Shown: piece by piece, positions 12,441 to 22,880 of the stretch
Layout: every line of letters starts with the position of its first letter
Position numbering within the stretch: position 1 is the stretch's first letter
Assembly: GCF_910592395.1 (NCBI RefSeq)
Contig: NC_088309.1
Span: forward strand, 23,376,599-23,440,598
DNA: 64,000 bases
Direction of reading: 5' to 3'
Origin: Lineus longissimus
Lineage: Eukaryota; Nemertea; Pilidiophora; Heteronemertea; Lineidae
Notes under the pieces: generated by a model
The model's input: the letters and a program-made list of their open reading frames with translations, nothing else
What the model was told of the DNA's origin: nothing
Databases searched by the model: none
Position numbers and translations under genes: made by a program

Positions 12441-12595
12441 CGCTGTCTTCGGACCGTATTGTCTTCGGACAGGGGGAGTTGTGTACACACTAGGCGGGTA
12501 ATATGATATTAGTCGATGGCATCGGGGGAGATGGGTATTTACCAGAGGCACAATCAGCTCACTGTGTAATATGACAGAATTGACCTCTTTCCCTA
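12441..12595. repeat. Dispersed element, internally deleted copy
   Basis: This 155 bp matches both ends of the segment at 21327-21710 at roughly 95% or better by eye. It starts CGCTGTCTTCGGACCGTATT and contains a direct repeat of GTCTTCGGAC. The 228 bp interior of the other copy (21378-21605) is missing at the GTGTACACAC/TAGGCGGG junction. It reads as a deletion derivative of a non-autonomous transposon of unknown class. Confidence 0.7.
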
Positions 12596-13213
12596 ACATG
12601 TAAAGAGCAAGCTCCAGTGAACTCAAACAACTGTATGTCCTAGCAGACGATTTTTAAATACATGATGTCCAACACCCGCACTTCAGTGGCGCCGGGGTGA
12701 ATAAATCTACTTGTGTGAATGGTCAATGGCTCATGATGGCTGCTGATCGTGGTGGGAAAAAAACACGATTTGACCAGCCATAACTCTCAGCTAGACAGGC
12801 GGAGCAACATAAGCTATCAATTCATCTGAGCGCACCCAACGTACGCGTAAACGGACCACTTTCAATCGCTCGGTGCGCAAACTTAAACTTGAATTTATAA
12901 ACTTGAATTTAAAAAAATTTGCCATGTGTGAATACTACTGGCTTTAAATTTCAACAATCATGTTACGTCACGTAGACTCGTTTAAAAATACCACAATAGC
13001 CAAGTTTCCGCGAAGTTATGTCACTTGTTGTCCGACTCCTGTTCATCCGACCGTGATCTCAGTATTTGACCAATCAGCTTTATATCGTGAGCATTTTCGT
13101 GTATGGGTCAATGAATTTGATTGAAAATCACAATTTGAATAGATGAGTGGTTTGGTAACCTCGCTGACGTAACGTACTCAATACGGGGCGTTGAATTTGG
13201 CTGTGCTCATGGT

Positions 13214-13467
13214 ATGACAGACCGGTTTTGGGAACACAAGCGTTCAGTTGTATCGACGCCAAGTCGAAGCACTGGTTCAACATTGGTGAGTTCAGCCTGA
13301 TTTCTCCACAACTTTTTCTCCCCAAATTTTGCGACTTTTGTCTGATACAATGTACAATCTTATCTTTTCATTTTCATTTCTTGCAGACGCCAGACACGTT
13401 GTCCTGTCTAGCACACCAAATGCTGCCCAATCGGTTTATCACAAGATACGACGTGAACACCACCATG
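13214..13467 (+). CDS. Possible 5' exons of an unrecognised gene
   Basis: An ATG at 13214 opens 24 codons to a good donor (TTG|GTGAGT, GT at 13286). A TTTCTTGCAG acceptor leads to an 81-base segment (13387-13467) ending ATG|GTGAGT. Both segments are phase 0 and open, giving 51 residues with no family resemblance. A second frame also reads through both, so coding identity is not certain. No third exon was found, because the next sequence is a MITE. It could equally be a non-coding transcript. Confidence 0.15.
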
Positions 13468-13538
13468 GTGAGTTATTTTTCTCTATCGAAATTCCTTGAT
13501 CGCACATACATGTATTCTTTTGAAACTTCTCATCTCTG

Positions 13539-13721
13539 CAGCAGTGGCGGATCCAGAAATTTGGGAAAGAAGCGGGGGGGGGGGGCGCTGCCCCACCAAT
13601 GAGAACTCGTGATAGAGCAGAAGGTGCAGTCCTGAAAATGAGGGGGAGGGTTCTTGAGGAGAGGTGCCCTAAAATATCAAGGAGGGATGACTCATGCGGG
13701 ACCCTAAATCCGCCACTGCTG
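13539..13721. repeat. MITE with CAGTGGCGGAT-type terminal inverted repeats (hAT-like)
   Basis: A 14-bp perfect inverted repeat, CAGCAGTGGCGGAT at 13539-13552 and its complement at 13708-13721, bounds 183 bp. The interior has a run of 13 Gs near 13577 and no coding capacity. CAGTGGCGG ends are typical of non-autonomous hAT elements. No clean 8-bp target-site duplication was visible, so the class is tentative. Confidence 0.6.
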
Positions 13722-13867
13722 TTCTGAATATTTCCACACTCGGCTCAGCTGACCTTTGAAAGGAGGACACTGTTGGCCCATACCCTACCTATGGTACTAT
13801 ATCGTTCTGGCAGCAAGAAAATGAGACGATCGGTCATGTTTGCCATGTTTAATGACGTTACACGCCA

Positions 13868-14020
13868 CGGGAGCAACTGCAGAATACCCGGGATCGCGGG
13901 ACACTCTGTGCTAAATGATAGGAGTGTACATAATGTACAGAGGGACAAAGTGTACATAATGTACAGAGCTACTACTGTCTCGGCTGCGACGCGTCCCGGC
14001 TATTCTGCAGTTAGGCCCTT
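13868..14020. repeat. Palindromic MITE / foldback element, copy 2 (inverted relative to copy 1)
   Basis: This is the reverse complement of the element at 1123-1255, including the paired TGTACATAATGTACA cores and the flanking GGGAGC and AGGCCCTTCA ends. It is about 20 bp longer because of small insertions just inside each arm (near 13889 and 13982), which weaken the palindrome. No coding capacity. Confidence 0.75.
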
Positions 14021-14616
14021 CAGAACTGAAGTTGCCGCCATTGTGATGTAAATACTTGGGGTATTTCCCACCCTGAATTCCGGTAATGACGTCATCGGGT
14101 CGGGCGGTGGAGATCATATTAGATTTACCTCCCTCTAGCCTTTAGGATTTAGTGATCACCAATCGTCTCATTTCACCTCTGTGCTGCCAACTGTATCGAG
14201 GATCAATCGGAGATCAGCATCCCAGAGCTTTGATAAACCCTGTCCGTTGTTCCCAGGCTTGTGTTATGAAATTACCATGGTTTAGTGATAGGCGCCTACC
14301 CCCTCCGGTATTCAGTGGTATTAAATGGACAACTGTGGCATGAGATATGGTGGTTTTTCCTAAAAAAATTGCTTCCAGTAGAACCGTGACTTCTCAGTCC
14401 AAACAGGAAAATTGAAATACATGTACATCATTGAAACTGCAATAAACAGTGCACAAAAACTGGGTGTAACCTTAGGCCTGCCTGAATTTCACAGGTCATG
14501 TCCAAAACTGCTTCGCACACTGGCGAAAATCGTTATTTGAGATAAGTGGCGGCGCATAGTGACAAGCAGAGGTATTATCCTCCTGGCCAGGGAAATCCCA
14601 CGCCTAGGTTGTCCCT

Positions 14617-14897
14617 TTAAAGCTGACATGCATGCAAAAAAACCCTAATGGCCAAATTAGAAAAGACGGAAAGGATGAAGTGGCGAGGGTTCCGAGTTCG
14701 AACCCGCTCGAGGAATTTTTCAAAATTTTTTTCTTTCTCTGTGACCTGTCTCGTCAATGAACTTGTGTTTGTGCAGTCAAGTGAGACCTGTCGTTGGGTG
14801 TCTATCATGTTTCAAGTGCAGTTTGTCTTTTGGTGGTCGGGCGTTTGTGTTTTCTATCTTCGTCGTTTGGGTTTTTATGCATGCATGTCAGCTTTAA
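14617..14897. repeat. 281-bp element with long terminal inverted repeats
   Basis: The left end TTAAAGCTGACATGCATGCA (14617-14636) is the exact complement of the right end (14878-14897). Pairing continues imperfectly for about ten more bases (A-rich then CCC). The interior carries AGTTCGAACCC, which resembles a pol III B box, but no matching A box. Likely a MITE of unknown superfamily. Confidence 0.65.
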
Positions 14898-15374
14898 GTA
14901 TGTTTTCGCGCGTCACGAAGATGATAAATGTAAATAATGACACCAATGTATTGGCCCTGCGGTCACGTGGTGGCTTTCAAAGATATCCTTGTGCCGTTGG
15001 TAGGAAGCTGCTGAAAGCCGCAGCAAACCAGCAGCAAACAAAAGACTTAGGCTACTTAAAATCTCTTTCGGGAGCAGTAATGATCTCGTCACCATTGAGT
15101 TTTACCTATAGCTCCTATACAAGTATAAAGATGGTGTGCGAAGATAAATTTCGGAAGACCATTCACATGAGACAAGTCTCATTGTATATTCATGCTCAAT
15201 ATGATATCTGAAGGACTATCCCTTGGATCTTGGAGATGGGCTATTGATATTGTCCTTTCTGTAGGTATGTTGCAGGCAGCAGAAATAACTAAAATATCTA
15301 AAATCTAAATAACAATGGAAAAGAAACGCGTTATAAAAATAAAATATAAAGAGTAAAAAAGAAAAAGAAAATGT

Positions 15375-15463
15375 TGTCCACAACCGGATTCGAACTCATG
15401 ACCTTTGGATCGAACATCGTATTCTACCATTTCTGACGAGCGCTCTACCAACTGCTCTAAAGT
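15375..15463 (-). repeat. tRNA-derived SINE head or tRNA pseudogene
   Basis: Read on the minus strand there is an A-box-like AGAGCAGTTGGTAGAGCG, then about 45 bases later a B-box-like GAGTTCGAATCCGG, followed by T-rich sequence. The interval between boxes is too long for an intact tRNA and no acceptor stem pairs. This is the usual look of a tRNA-derived SINE promoter region. Confidence 0.5.
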
Positions 15464-15870
15464 TTCCAAGACTTCTGACGTCATGTATTTGTCGAAATCT
15501 GATTGGCTGAAAGTCCCTGTGCAAATGTACACTATAGTGCCCAAAAGGTTCAGGAAAAAAAATCGCTACCCGCCCTTTTCAGAAGACAGTTAGCCCATCT
15601 ATCACTTCGATCTATCTACCGTAGCTGTCATGGCCAATACTTTTTCTTTCAGAAGCCCCGACGTCCATTGAACTTTCAAGAAATGGTTGGGTTTGGTCAA
15701 GGGACTGGTATTGGATCTGATATATTATCATTGTTGTCACACCTTTTCGCTAAATATGAGGTCTTGAAAATGCTTGGTATTTCTCCTTGTGAGGTGTTAC
15801 CCAACGTTAATGACGCCTGTCTGTATATTAAGTGGTACATACTTGACACCTATGGCGAAGGATGAGCCAG

Positions 15871-16161
15871 TTATTTTCGAGTTTGTACTTTGGGTGCATC
15901 TCGTTCCTCGGGTTGCATTGCGCCCGCGACCCCATAGGAGTTCCTGGTCTTGTCTCTTCGCCCCCAACCCCGATAAACTCTGTGTACCGTGAACGAATGC
16001 TCATCAGGTCGACAGTTATTTGACGACGTAAATCCATCCATATCAACTGGCGCTGCGGCTGCGCTCAATAGACTCCGTTGGGGAGTCTGAGCCTGATAGG
16101 GTGTACCAGTCCAGCCGGTTATGTACGGTTGGTATGCTCTATGATATGGATCTCCAGCCAC
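15871..16161 (-). CDS. Possible terminal coding exon, unrecognised
   Basis: A 96-codon open segment follows a plausible acceptor (GCTGACAG, AG at 16163-16162) and ends in TAA. The local base composition is more GC-rich than the surroundings. The peptide is Pro/Tyr/Ala-rich at first ('YQPYITGWTGTPYQAQTPQ', 'LLSAAAAPVD') and basic at the end, like a cytoplasmic tail or disordered region. No family was recognised and no upstream exon was found. It may be chance. Confidence 0.2.
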   Translation of the reverse strand: MAGDPYHRAYQPYITGWTGTPYQAQTPQRSLLSAAAAPVDMDGFTSSNNCRPDEHSFTVHRVYRGWGRRDKTRNSYGVAGAMQPEERDAPKVQTRK

Positions 16162-16707
16162 CTGTCAGCTAGGGGCAGACCCCAGTGTCTCAACCCTGGG
16201 TCTCAGAGGCGGTAACTTCTAGTCAGGCAGCGCGCTATGTCTGGTTAGGCGACATGGGTTACCAGGGCATCCACAGCCAAAATGGTTTGCACATGGAGGT
16301 CATCGCGACCGACTTGTGAGGGGGAAGAAGTGATGTCCATGGCGGTTTCAAATTGATCTGACGACCCCCGCGTCTTCTGGACAGGGAGGGGTTCATGTGG
16401 CCAAATCCTGTCAGCTAAATCCTATCGTTAGCATCGTTCGCGGTACATGGAAACCAAGGGCATGGAACCCTTTTTTGTCTTGGTTTAATTTATCTGAGGA
16501 TTTCAATGATGATATATATATTTAGATCCACAGGTATAGTCGGTACATTTTAAAAGTTTTTTTCGAGCATTGTTAAAAGTTATGAGAATAAATTTCTTCT
16601 TTGGACGTGTTTTGTTTTACCAGAATGACAATCAAAAAGTTTGTCACTGGAGAATTTCCCCATCCCCCACCCCAGCCCTAGAATAATATACAGACTAAAT
16701 AGTATCT

Positions 16708-16938
16708 TTGGACTGTACTGGTAATATAGGTCAGTCACGAAAAATAAAATATATATTGGACTGTACTGGTAATATAGGTCAGTCACGAAGAATAGAATAT
16801 GTATTGGACTGTACTGGTAATATAGGTCAGTCACGAAAAATGAAATATATATTGGACTGTACTGGTAATATAGGTCGGTCACGAAGAATAGAATGATATT
16901 GGACTGTACTGGTAATAGAGGTCAGTCACGAAAATATA
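16708..16938. repeat. 48-bp tandem repeat, five copies
   Basis: Units begin TTGGACTGTACTGGTAATA at 16708, 16756, 16804, 16852 and 16899; the last spacing is 47. Copies are about 90% identical. The 48-base period is a multiple of three, so both strands show artificial repetitive open frames of about 60-100 codons. Confidence 0.95.
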
Positions 16939-17388
16939 GGCTGAAAGTCTGTGCCCCATTGTTGATGAATATAATATCGTGAGGACTTTATCAATAGTCA
17001 CGGTCCCTGGCCCCTCCCACATAAAAAATCATTAGCAAGGTCACTGCAGGCAATAGCTTCAGCATTGTTATTGTATAAACATGTCTTAAACATTATAAAC
17101 GGCCCTATTCTTGGGGTTACATTGGGTTCTTGCTGGGGTAATGATGTCCATGTCTGATTCTGCGTTTTGTGGACTTGTAAATCAGTCCAGCAGTGACATT
17201 GCGTTTTGTGGACATGTAAGTCTGTCCCGCAGCACCAAGTTTCACCCCAGCAATTACCGATAAGACCTGTACGTGACCTTAAAGTAAATAGCTATGCAAG
17301 TGTGGTCGAGACAAAACGCGATGTATGCATTGGAAGAAGGAAATCTGCGAAGAGTAGCTGGAACTGTCTGCCCAGCTCTCGTTTATGA

Positions 17389-17436
17389 AACAATGGGCGA
17401 TTTGAAAGACGTCTCCTGAACAGATCGCCCATTGTT
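17389..17436. repeat. Perfect 13-bp stem hairpin
   Basis: AACAATGGGCGAT (17389-17401) and its complement (17424-17436) flank a 22-base spacer. No transposon ends were seen around it. Confidence 0.7.
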
Positions 17437-18829
17437 CACTGAAGCAGCATTCGAATTGTCTCCAATTTTTTTCAGGTGGGTTGCTCCATCTCGTGTGGTT
17501 TCGCTGTCCCGTCCCAAGAATCGAGCCGACGCGACCGAGGCCACTTCTGAGAGATAAATATTCAGGATGCCAGATTAGTGGAACACAATTGAGGTAAATG
17601 AGATAAAATTCGATTAGCTGGCTACAGTTGATGAAATGAGGGTTTAGGTCCGTCATCATGTGACTGATATTGGGACAAACCCGAGGCAGGTTGACCACCA
17701 TTGCCTGACAATTCAATTTAATTATTTCATCTTATTAGTGCCAATGAGGCTGTCACAGACATAAACATGTGTATAGACACATTACTGATATGCTATAATA
17801 GAAGATTTAAAAAAAAAACGTCATGAAAAAAGATCGAATACTTCAATTTGTTAAATTGTATATTTCAATGTTTCTTGGTATCTAAATCTTCCCTTTCTAT
17901 TCCAGGCCAGTAGTCAAGAGCCATGATCAAGGAACAGCAGTTCCCAACGAAATTTACCCTTTTCTTGTTGTAATTCATGCTGTTGGCTCAGAATGGGTTG
18001 ACCCTCACCTGTTTTCGACCCTGAAAGTTAAACATCGAACATTGTTACTCTTTGTTAAAAGTGAACCTTGCAAAATATGTGCTTATTCCTGAAATCAATA
18101 GCACTTCATGTATGTACTCGCTGATCCAGAATATTGCTATTTCTTGTTCCGTTTTCAATGTGGCAATCCATTTACCGTATCTGAGCTATTTCACAGCACA
18201 AGAAGTGCAACATTATACAACAATGGAGCTATTTCTTGATCACAGCAAAAATGTGTTTCTACATTGTTTTACTCAAATGATGCATGGATGAGCTTTATTG
18301 ACATATTTGTTTTCAAGAGGAATTGGTTGTAGGTTTTCTTTCTTTTTTCTTAAGGCAGGCCTAATTTAACAGAAGGCCTATATTTTAGGTAGGATATTAT
18401 TTATATTATAGGCCCATATCAGTTTTGAGATCAATTTCCTCTTGAAGACAATAAACGTCAATCGAGTCTCTGCATGCGCACCATTTTGATTGGGCGGTTT
18501 TGGACTAAAATACAGTACAAGAGAATGCTCCATTGGTGTTAACAGAATATGTCATTGTTTTGGTCAGCAATCAGTTCTTGCCACCTTGAAAGCGGTCACG
18601 GTTACTTACGACTTGTACATTGTTCAATTGTTATTATGCTATTGTGTCATTTTCATTTGCCTTTGCCCCCCCCCATCCTTATCGACACTCGCAGTGCACC
18701 ACCCTCCATACCATGCCCCGCATGCGCACTGACCCAACATCTGAACCCTTGACACGCTTGCTCAAGCGGCGTCAGCAGTATCAACGTTGTGTTATTGTAT
18801 TCCAAGTTTTGCATTATTCATACGTATGT

Positions 18830-19425
18830 ACTTGCCAAATAAATGTTGTCATATCATAACCTTCGTCTCTTGTCCTTCGGTCAATAAGAGTGCGGATCAC
18901 TCCCAACAAGTTCGATTAACACACTACACTATCTTCTCGTGCAACAATTTACGGTCAGCCTTTTCTGATTCCGCATGCCGGCCACTAATTCTAAGTTTTG
19001 TAGTATATACCATATACTTGCCCAATAAAAGTTGCCATATCATCATGCTTTGTCTCTTGTCCTTCGGTCTCTCAGCGTGGGGGACACTCTCGAAAAGTTA
19101 GATTTATGCACTTACCAAACGACACCAAATGCACCTTCCTCACCAAAATACCTCACGCCTGCGGACAGGGACGAAATAGCCCAGAGTCTGTACCGCAACT
19201 TAATTTGCATTCCGTTTCAATCCAGAATGACATATCATCAGCCTTTTTCTCTTGTCCTTTGGTCTCTCAGCGTGGGGGACACTCTCGAAAAGTGAGATTT
19301 ATGCACTTACCAAATGCACCTTCTTCACCAAAAATACCTCACGCCTGCGGTCAGGGACGAACTAGCCCAGAGTCTGTACCGTAACTTAATTTGCATCCCG
19401 TTTCAACCCCGAATGAGATAGCCAA
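18830..19425. repeat. Tandem repeat of about 190 bp, one diverged and two similar copies
   Basis: The anchor CATATCAT occurs at 18850, 19036 and 19231 (spacings 186 and 195). Copies 2 and 3 share long blocks such as GGTCTCTCAGCGTGGGGGAC and CCTCACGCCTGCGG. Copy 1 matches only at its start (AATAAATGTTG, CTCTTGTCCTTCGGTC). Confidence 0.85.
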
Positions 19426-19749
19426 CTTGTATGTAACCAGTTGACGATCGAGAAGAAGAGATAGTTTTTCCAAACCTTGCGGAGACCAACGTCTATGTAT
19501 GACGACAGTTTTGAAGAGCTCTGTCTGGTTTCCTATATCTGTATAGTCATCATGGTATCCATGATTGAGCCGCTTTACGAATATCGCGTAACTGAACTTA
19601 AGCAGGATTTCATGACACCACAGACCATCTTTCATACATCTTCGCTCGTGAGGGCTTGCGAAATCTGCCAAGATAAAAATTTTTTACTGACAAAGTCCCA
19701 TTTCTCCACTACTCACGGAAAATAACTGGCGCTCAATGTGTGTATCTAT

Positions 19750-20440
19750 GTGTCCCTGGAGTTCGAAGGATGTGCAAATTACAGAGCGTCCGATTTAGTC
19801 TCGTAAAGAGACGCGAATTATTCTAGGACATTCATACTTGTGTTGTATCCTATCCTTACGATGTATGGTTATCCCTACAGAGGTGCTAAAAGCCCTGTCT
19901 CTTTAGTATTGGATGAGGCATCCTGCAGACAATCCGCTGTACGCTCTTGAGAGAGACACTGACACCCCTTCTCTACCCAGAGTAACCCGTGCTTGGAGTA
20001 ACTGGTAAACCGCAATCGTCACTTGAAGACAAAGTATTTGCTGGTGTTTATTCATATCATCTCCTCAAACGCTACTCGAGTACTTCTTGGGTGGTACCTG
20101 ATACGAGACAACTAACTGAGCTATAACTAACCTGAAGTGCTATTTGATAAGGGCACATGAGCCGTGTCCCTTTAGTTCGAAGGATGTGACACCTCACAGT
20201 GTCCAATGCCGCTCCTTGAGAGAAAAAGACACTAATACATTCACAGGACTTTCAAACTGCTGGGAGCGTCCCTACAGAAGTATGGGCAGTGAAGCGGACA
20301 ACCCTGTTCCTCCAGTGTTAGTCTTGGGGGTAACTGATTTGGCATTACCTGGTATGCGCAACTCGTCTTGCGAGGGTGCAGATCGTGTGTCCCTTGTACT
20401 TCGAAGGATGTGACATACGACAGAGTGTCCAAAATGCCCT
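19750..20440. repeat. Three dispersed copies of a short motif (GTGTCCC..TTCGAAGGATGTG)
   Basis: The motif starts at 19750, 20164 and 20387, each followed by a related tail (CAGAGCGTCC, CACAGTGTCC, CAGAGTGTCC). Spacing is uneven (414 and 223 bp). Stretches between copies are partly alike (for example CTCTTGAGAGA near 19945 and CTTGAGAGA near 20214), suggesting a diverged larger repeat. Confidence 0.6.
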
Positions 20441-20690
20441 GAACTAGCAGCCATGAGGGAGGAGTTCTAGCCATCTGGAGCACTTAGATCCAGGACCAGT
20501 TTTATGATGGCTAGAACACTTACAAAAGACGACAATATGTTGACTCAGTGACACTCTCCTATTTGCCGCATCGAACTTGACTATTGACGGCTTCTGTTAC
20601 CAATGGTAATTTGAAGCGTGAAGGTCAAGCTGTTGCTGCACAGAACATGCGATAGTCGGACCAAAACTTAGCTGTGTGTTATTCTTTTAG

Positions 20691-21304
20691 GCAAGAGAAG
20701 TCCTCGAACGCCATCTTGGTGGTTGCAGACGAAGCTCTCAAGACATCAATAGAGGCCCTCGAGCTGGCGAAGCAGTCCGTGCAGAAACCACGAGAAGTCT
20801 CCAATCAGGTTGAACAGCTCAAGCAAAAGTGAGTCACATAGATTTTTCATCTTCTGGGTTATCATTTTAGATCCACGATTATCATTTTGCGACAACTTGC
20901 ATGCACAGTTTGCTGGAAGATTCCACAACTGGCATCCCCATGCACAAGATATCCAAGCAAGGACAGTCACAAGATCTTTTGGGGGATTTCGCTTTCAGTT
21001 ACATTGAGTACTCCAATAAAGGGCTGATTGTGAGTGATCTCTACCACAACAACAACATCTGCTTGAGAGCAAAATAATAGCTGCAACAATGATTGTTTTC
21101 AGTGCAACTGGAGCTGAGAGCCGATACAACAATACACGAGACCTTGCGATGGAGGCTCTCAAGACGGCGCAGGATACATACACCGAGTCTCTAAAGATCT
21201 ACACGGAGGCAGACGGTCTCACCATACCCGATATTGATGCAAAACATCTCAAGGATGATGCACAGATGATCGAAAAGGTCTTTTCAGTTCCTACCTTTCC
21301 CTGA
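20691..21304 (+). pseudogene. Two-exon laminin-like coiled-coil fragment (gamma-type resemblance)
   Basis: Exon 20691-20828 follows TTCTTTTAG and ends at GTGAGT. Exon 21103-21277 (or to the stop at 21304) follows TTGTTTTCAG. They join in phase (AA|T) into about 105-113 residues of heptad-rich, charged helix such as 'ADEALKTSIEALELAKQSV' and 'NNTRDLAMEALKTAQDTY'. A 'SLKIYTEADGLTIPDIDAK' block resembles the laminin gamma coiled-coil segment. In laminins this region assembles the alpha-beta-gamma trimer. No EGF-like, LamN or further coiled-coil exons were found nearby. The frame stops 27 bases beyond a weak donor, and a transposon-like copy begins at 21327. I read it as a gene fragment. Alternatively these are isolated exons of a gene with very long introns. 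Confidence 0.4.
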
Positions 21305-21326
21305 AGATAGCGATGGCGTAGTTCTT

Positions 21327-21710
21327 CGCTGTCTTCGGACCGTATTGTCTTCGGACAGGGGGAGTTGTGTACACACTCTCCAGTCGGTTTGGGACGACGC
21401 CAGATGGCTGCTGTAGCTGATACATGATTTATATCCCATGGTGGAAAAATCTCGTCGTGTTACAACGATGATCACGCACCAGGTAAACAAGCGTATAATG
21501 GTAAATCTGCGACAGTCATTTATTAACCCGAGGGACTGAGTAACAGAGCTCCGATGGCAATATCAGGGAAAGTAAAGCATCACAATTAATGTCACAGGGG
21601 ACCGTTAGGCGGGTAATATGATATTAGTCGATGGCATCGGGGGCGATGGGTATTTACCAGAGTCACAATCAGCTCACTGTGTAATATGACAGAATTTACC
21701 TCTATCCCTA
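21327..21710. repeat. Dispersed element, longer copy
   Basis: Its first 51 bp and last 105 bp match the element at 12441-12595. The 228 bp between (21378-21605) is present only here. No protein is encoded. It starts 23 bases after the stop of the laminin-like fragment. Confidence 0.7.
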
Positions 21711-22191
21711 TTAGGCAGGACACTGGAGACTTCCTGCATATATATAGCCCGGTCATTGGTGCAAAGTGTTGGACAGAAGTTCAGGATGCTGGTTATCTGG
21801 GCTGATAACGATTTGTGACGTATCCCATCTACCACTTGAGTCAATCTAAAGTTTGCTGCAATATTGAATAACTTTTCTTAACCTTCTGCAAACATTTTGA
21901 ATGATTTATTGATATGTTCCAAACCTGCATTGATATGCGGACACCCAGCTGCTAATATTCACGAGTGTCAATCTCGGGAAAGAGTAAATAAATAGTGCTC
22001 TATAATGCAGACTTAGTCTCAAAAATACCTATGCCTATGAAGTACATGTTTACTTCATCAGAATAATGATTAGATTCAAATAACAGCGAAATTAATTAGA
22101 ACGCCATCGATGCAGTAGGTCATAATAATTGATAATCTAGGTTAACTTCTGATATGATACCAGTAACTGATTAACCGATTATTTGTAATTA

Positions 22192-22370
22192 CAGTAGAAC
22201 CTCCCTTTCCGGACACCTCTCCATAAGGGACACTCTCTCTATTAAGCACACTAGTTTTGGTCCCAAATTGGTCGTTCCATTCAATTTGACCTCTCCAATC
22301 AGGACACCTCTCTAATAAGGACAGTACTTTGAAGTCCCGAGGGTGTCCTTAATAGAGAGGTTCTATACTG
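22192..22370. repeat. Pogo/Tc1-mariner-type MITE
   Basis: The ends CAGTAGAACCTCC and GGTTCTATACTG are inverted repeats, extending imperfectly through GGACACC. The element is flanked on both sides by TTA (22189-22191 and 22371-22373), consistent with TA-type target duplication. CAGT..GAACCTC ends and a GGACACCTCT..AATA motif are typical of pogo/Tigger-like non-autonomous elements. Confidence 0.7.
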
Positions 22371-22649
22371 TTAGTATTTGCATCGATTTACACTCAATGT
22401 ATTAGTCTTGATAAACGGATATCTAATTATTGGCCTGTGCATGTATATCAAAATGATAAATGATTTTACTCTTTCGAGCTGTTGCACAAGTGAAGGATTT
22501 TCTCTCTGTACTTGATTAGTCGGCCTTATACTTTGTCTACTGCAATTCGTTTTAAGAGTAGTATAGGCTGCGAGTTGCCGGGATACCGTCAACCGAAGCT
22601 ACCTGCAGTATCATATCAATTTCGCTAAGCAGCGCGCATTACTTCTCAA

Positions 22650-22880
22650 GGCCATTGACTTGTCTCAGAAACCTGCCAATGACTCAAAGGAACTTGCCAG
22701 CATTGCCTGGTGAAAGAAACTTACCATTGACTGGTGAAAGAAACTCGCCATTGACTGATCAGGAGAACTTGCATATTGACTGGTGAAAGGAACTTGCCAT
22801 CGACTGGTCAAGGGAACTGGCCATTAACTGGTCAAAGGAACTTCCCATTGTTTGGTCAAAGTTACCTTTGACTGGTGATG
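22650..22880. repeat. 24-bp degenerate minisatellite, about nine units
   Basis: The unit is roughly CTTGCCATTGACTGGTGAAAGGAA. Five consecutive units near 22720-22840 keep a 24-25 bp period; the outer units are more diverged. It lies 1.2 kb upstream of the adenosine-receptor-like start codon. There are no constant repeats with unrelated spacers, so it is not CRISPR-like. Confidence 0.85.

Larger units (their letters stand above)
16162..20690. other. Repeat-rich non-coding region
   Basis: No gene recognised. Besides the repeats listed separately it holds a 39-40 bp direct duplication at about 17161-17238 (TGCGTTTTGTGGAC twice) and a GC-rich block at 16160-16440 that may be an old transposon fragment. 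Open frames in 18.5-19.4 kb overlap the tandem repeat and are not convincing. Confidence 0.45.

Noticed and set aside
14648-15211. Plus-strand 187-codon frame
   Set aside because: It runs across the terminal repeat of a 281-bp MITE and shows no domain; the first third is transposon sequence.
15375-15463. Functional tRNA gene
   Set aside because: Box spacing is too long and no acceptor stem pairs; better explained as a SINE head or pseudogene.
16580-16896. Repetitive frames on both strands
   Set aside because: Produced by the 48-bp tandem repeat; membrane-like repeats on the minus strand are an artefact of the unit.
22650-22880. CRISPR-like array
   Set aside because: Units are diverged direct tandem repeats without spacers, in an animal genome.
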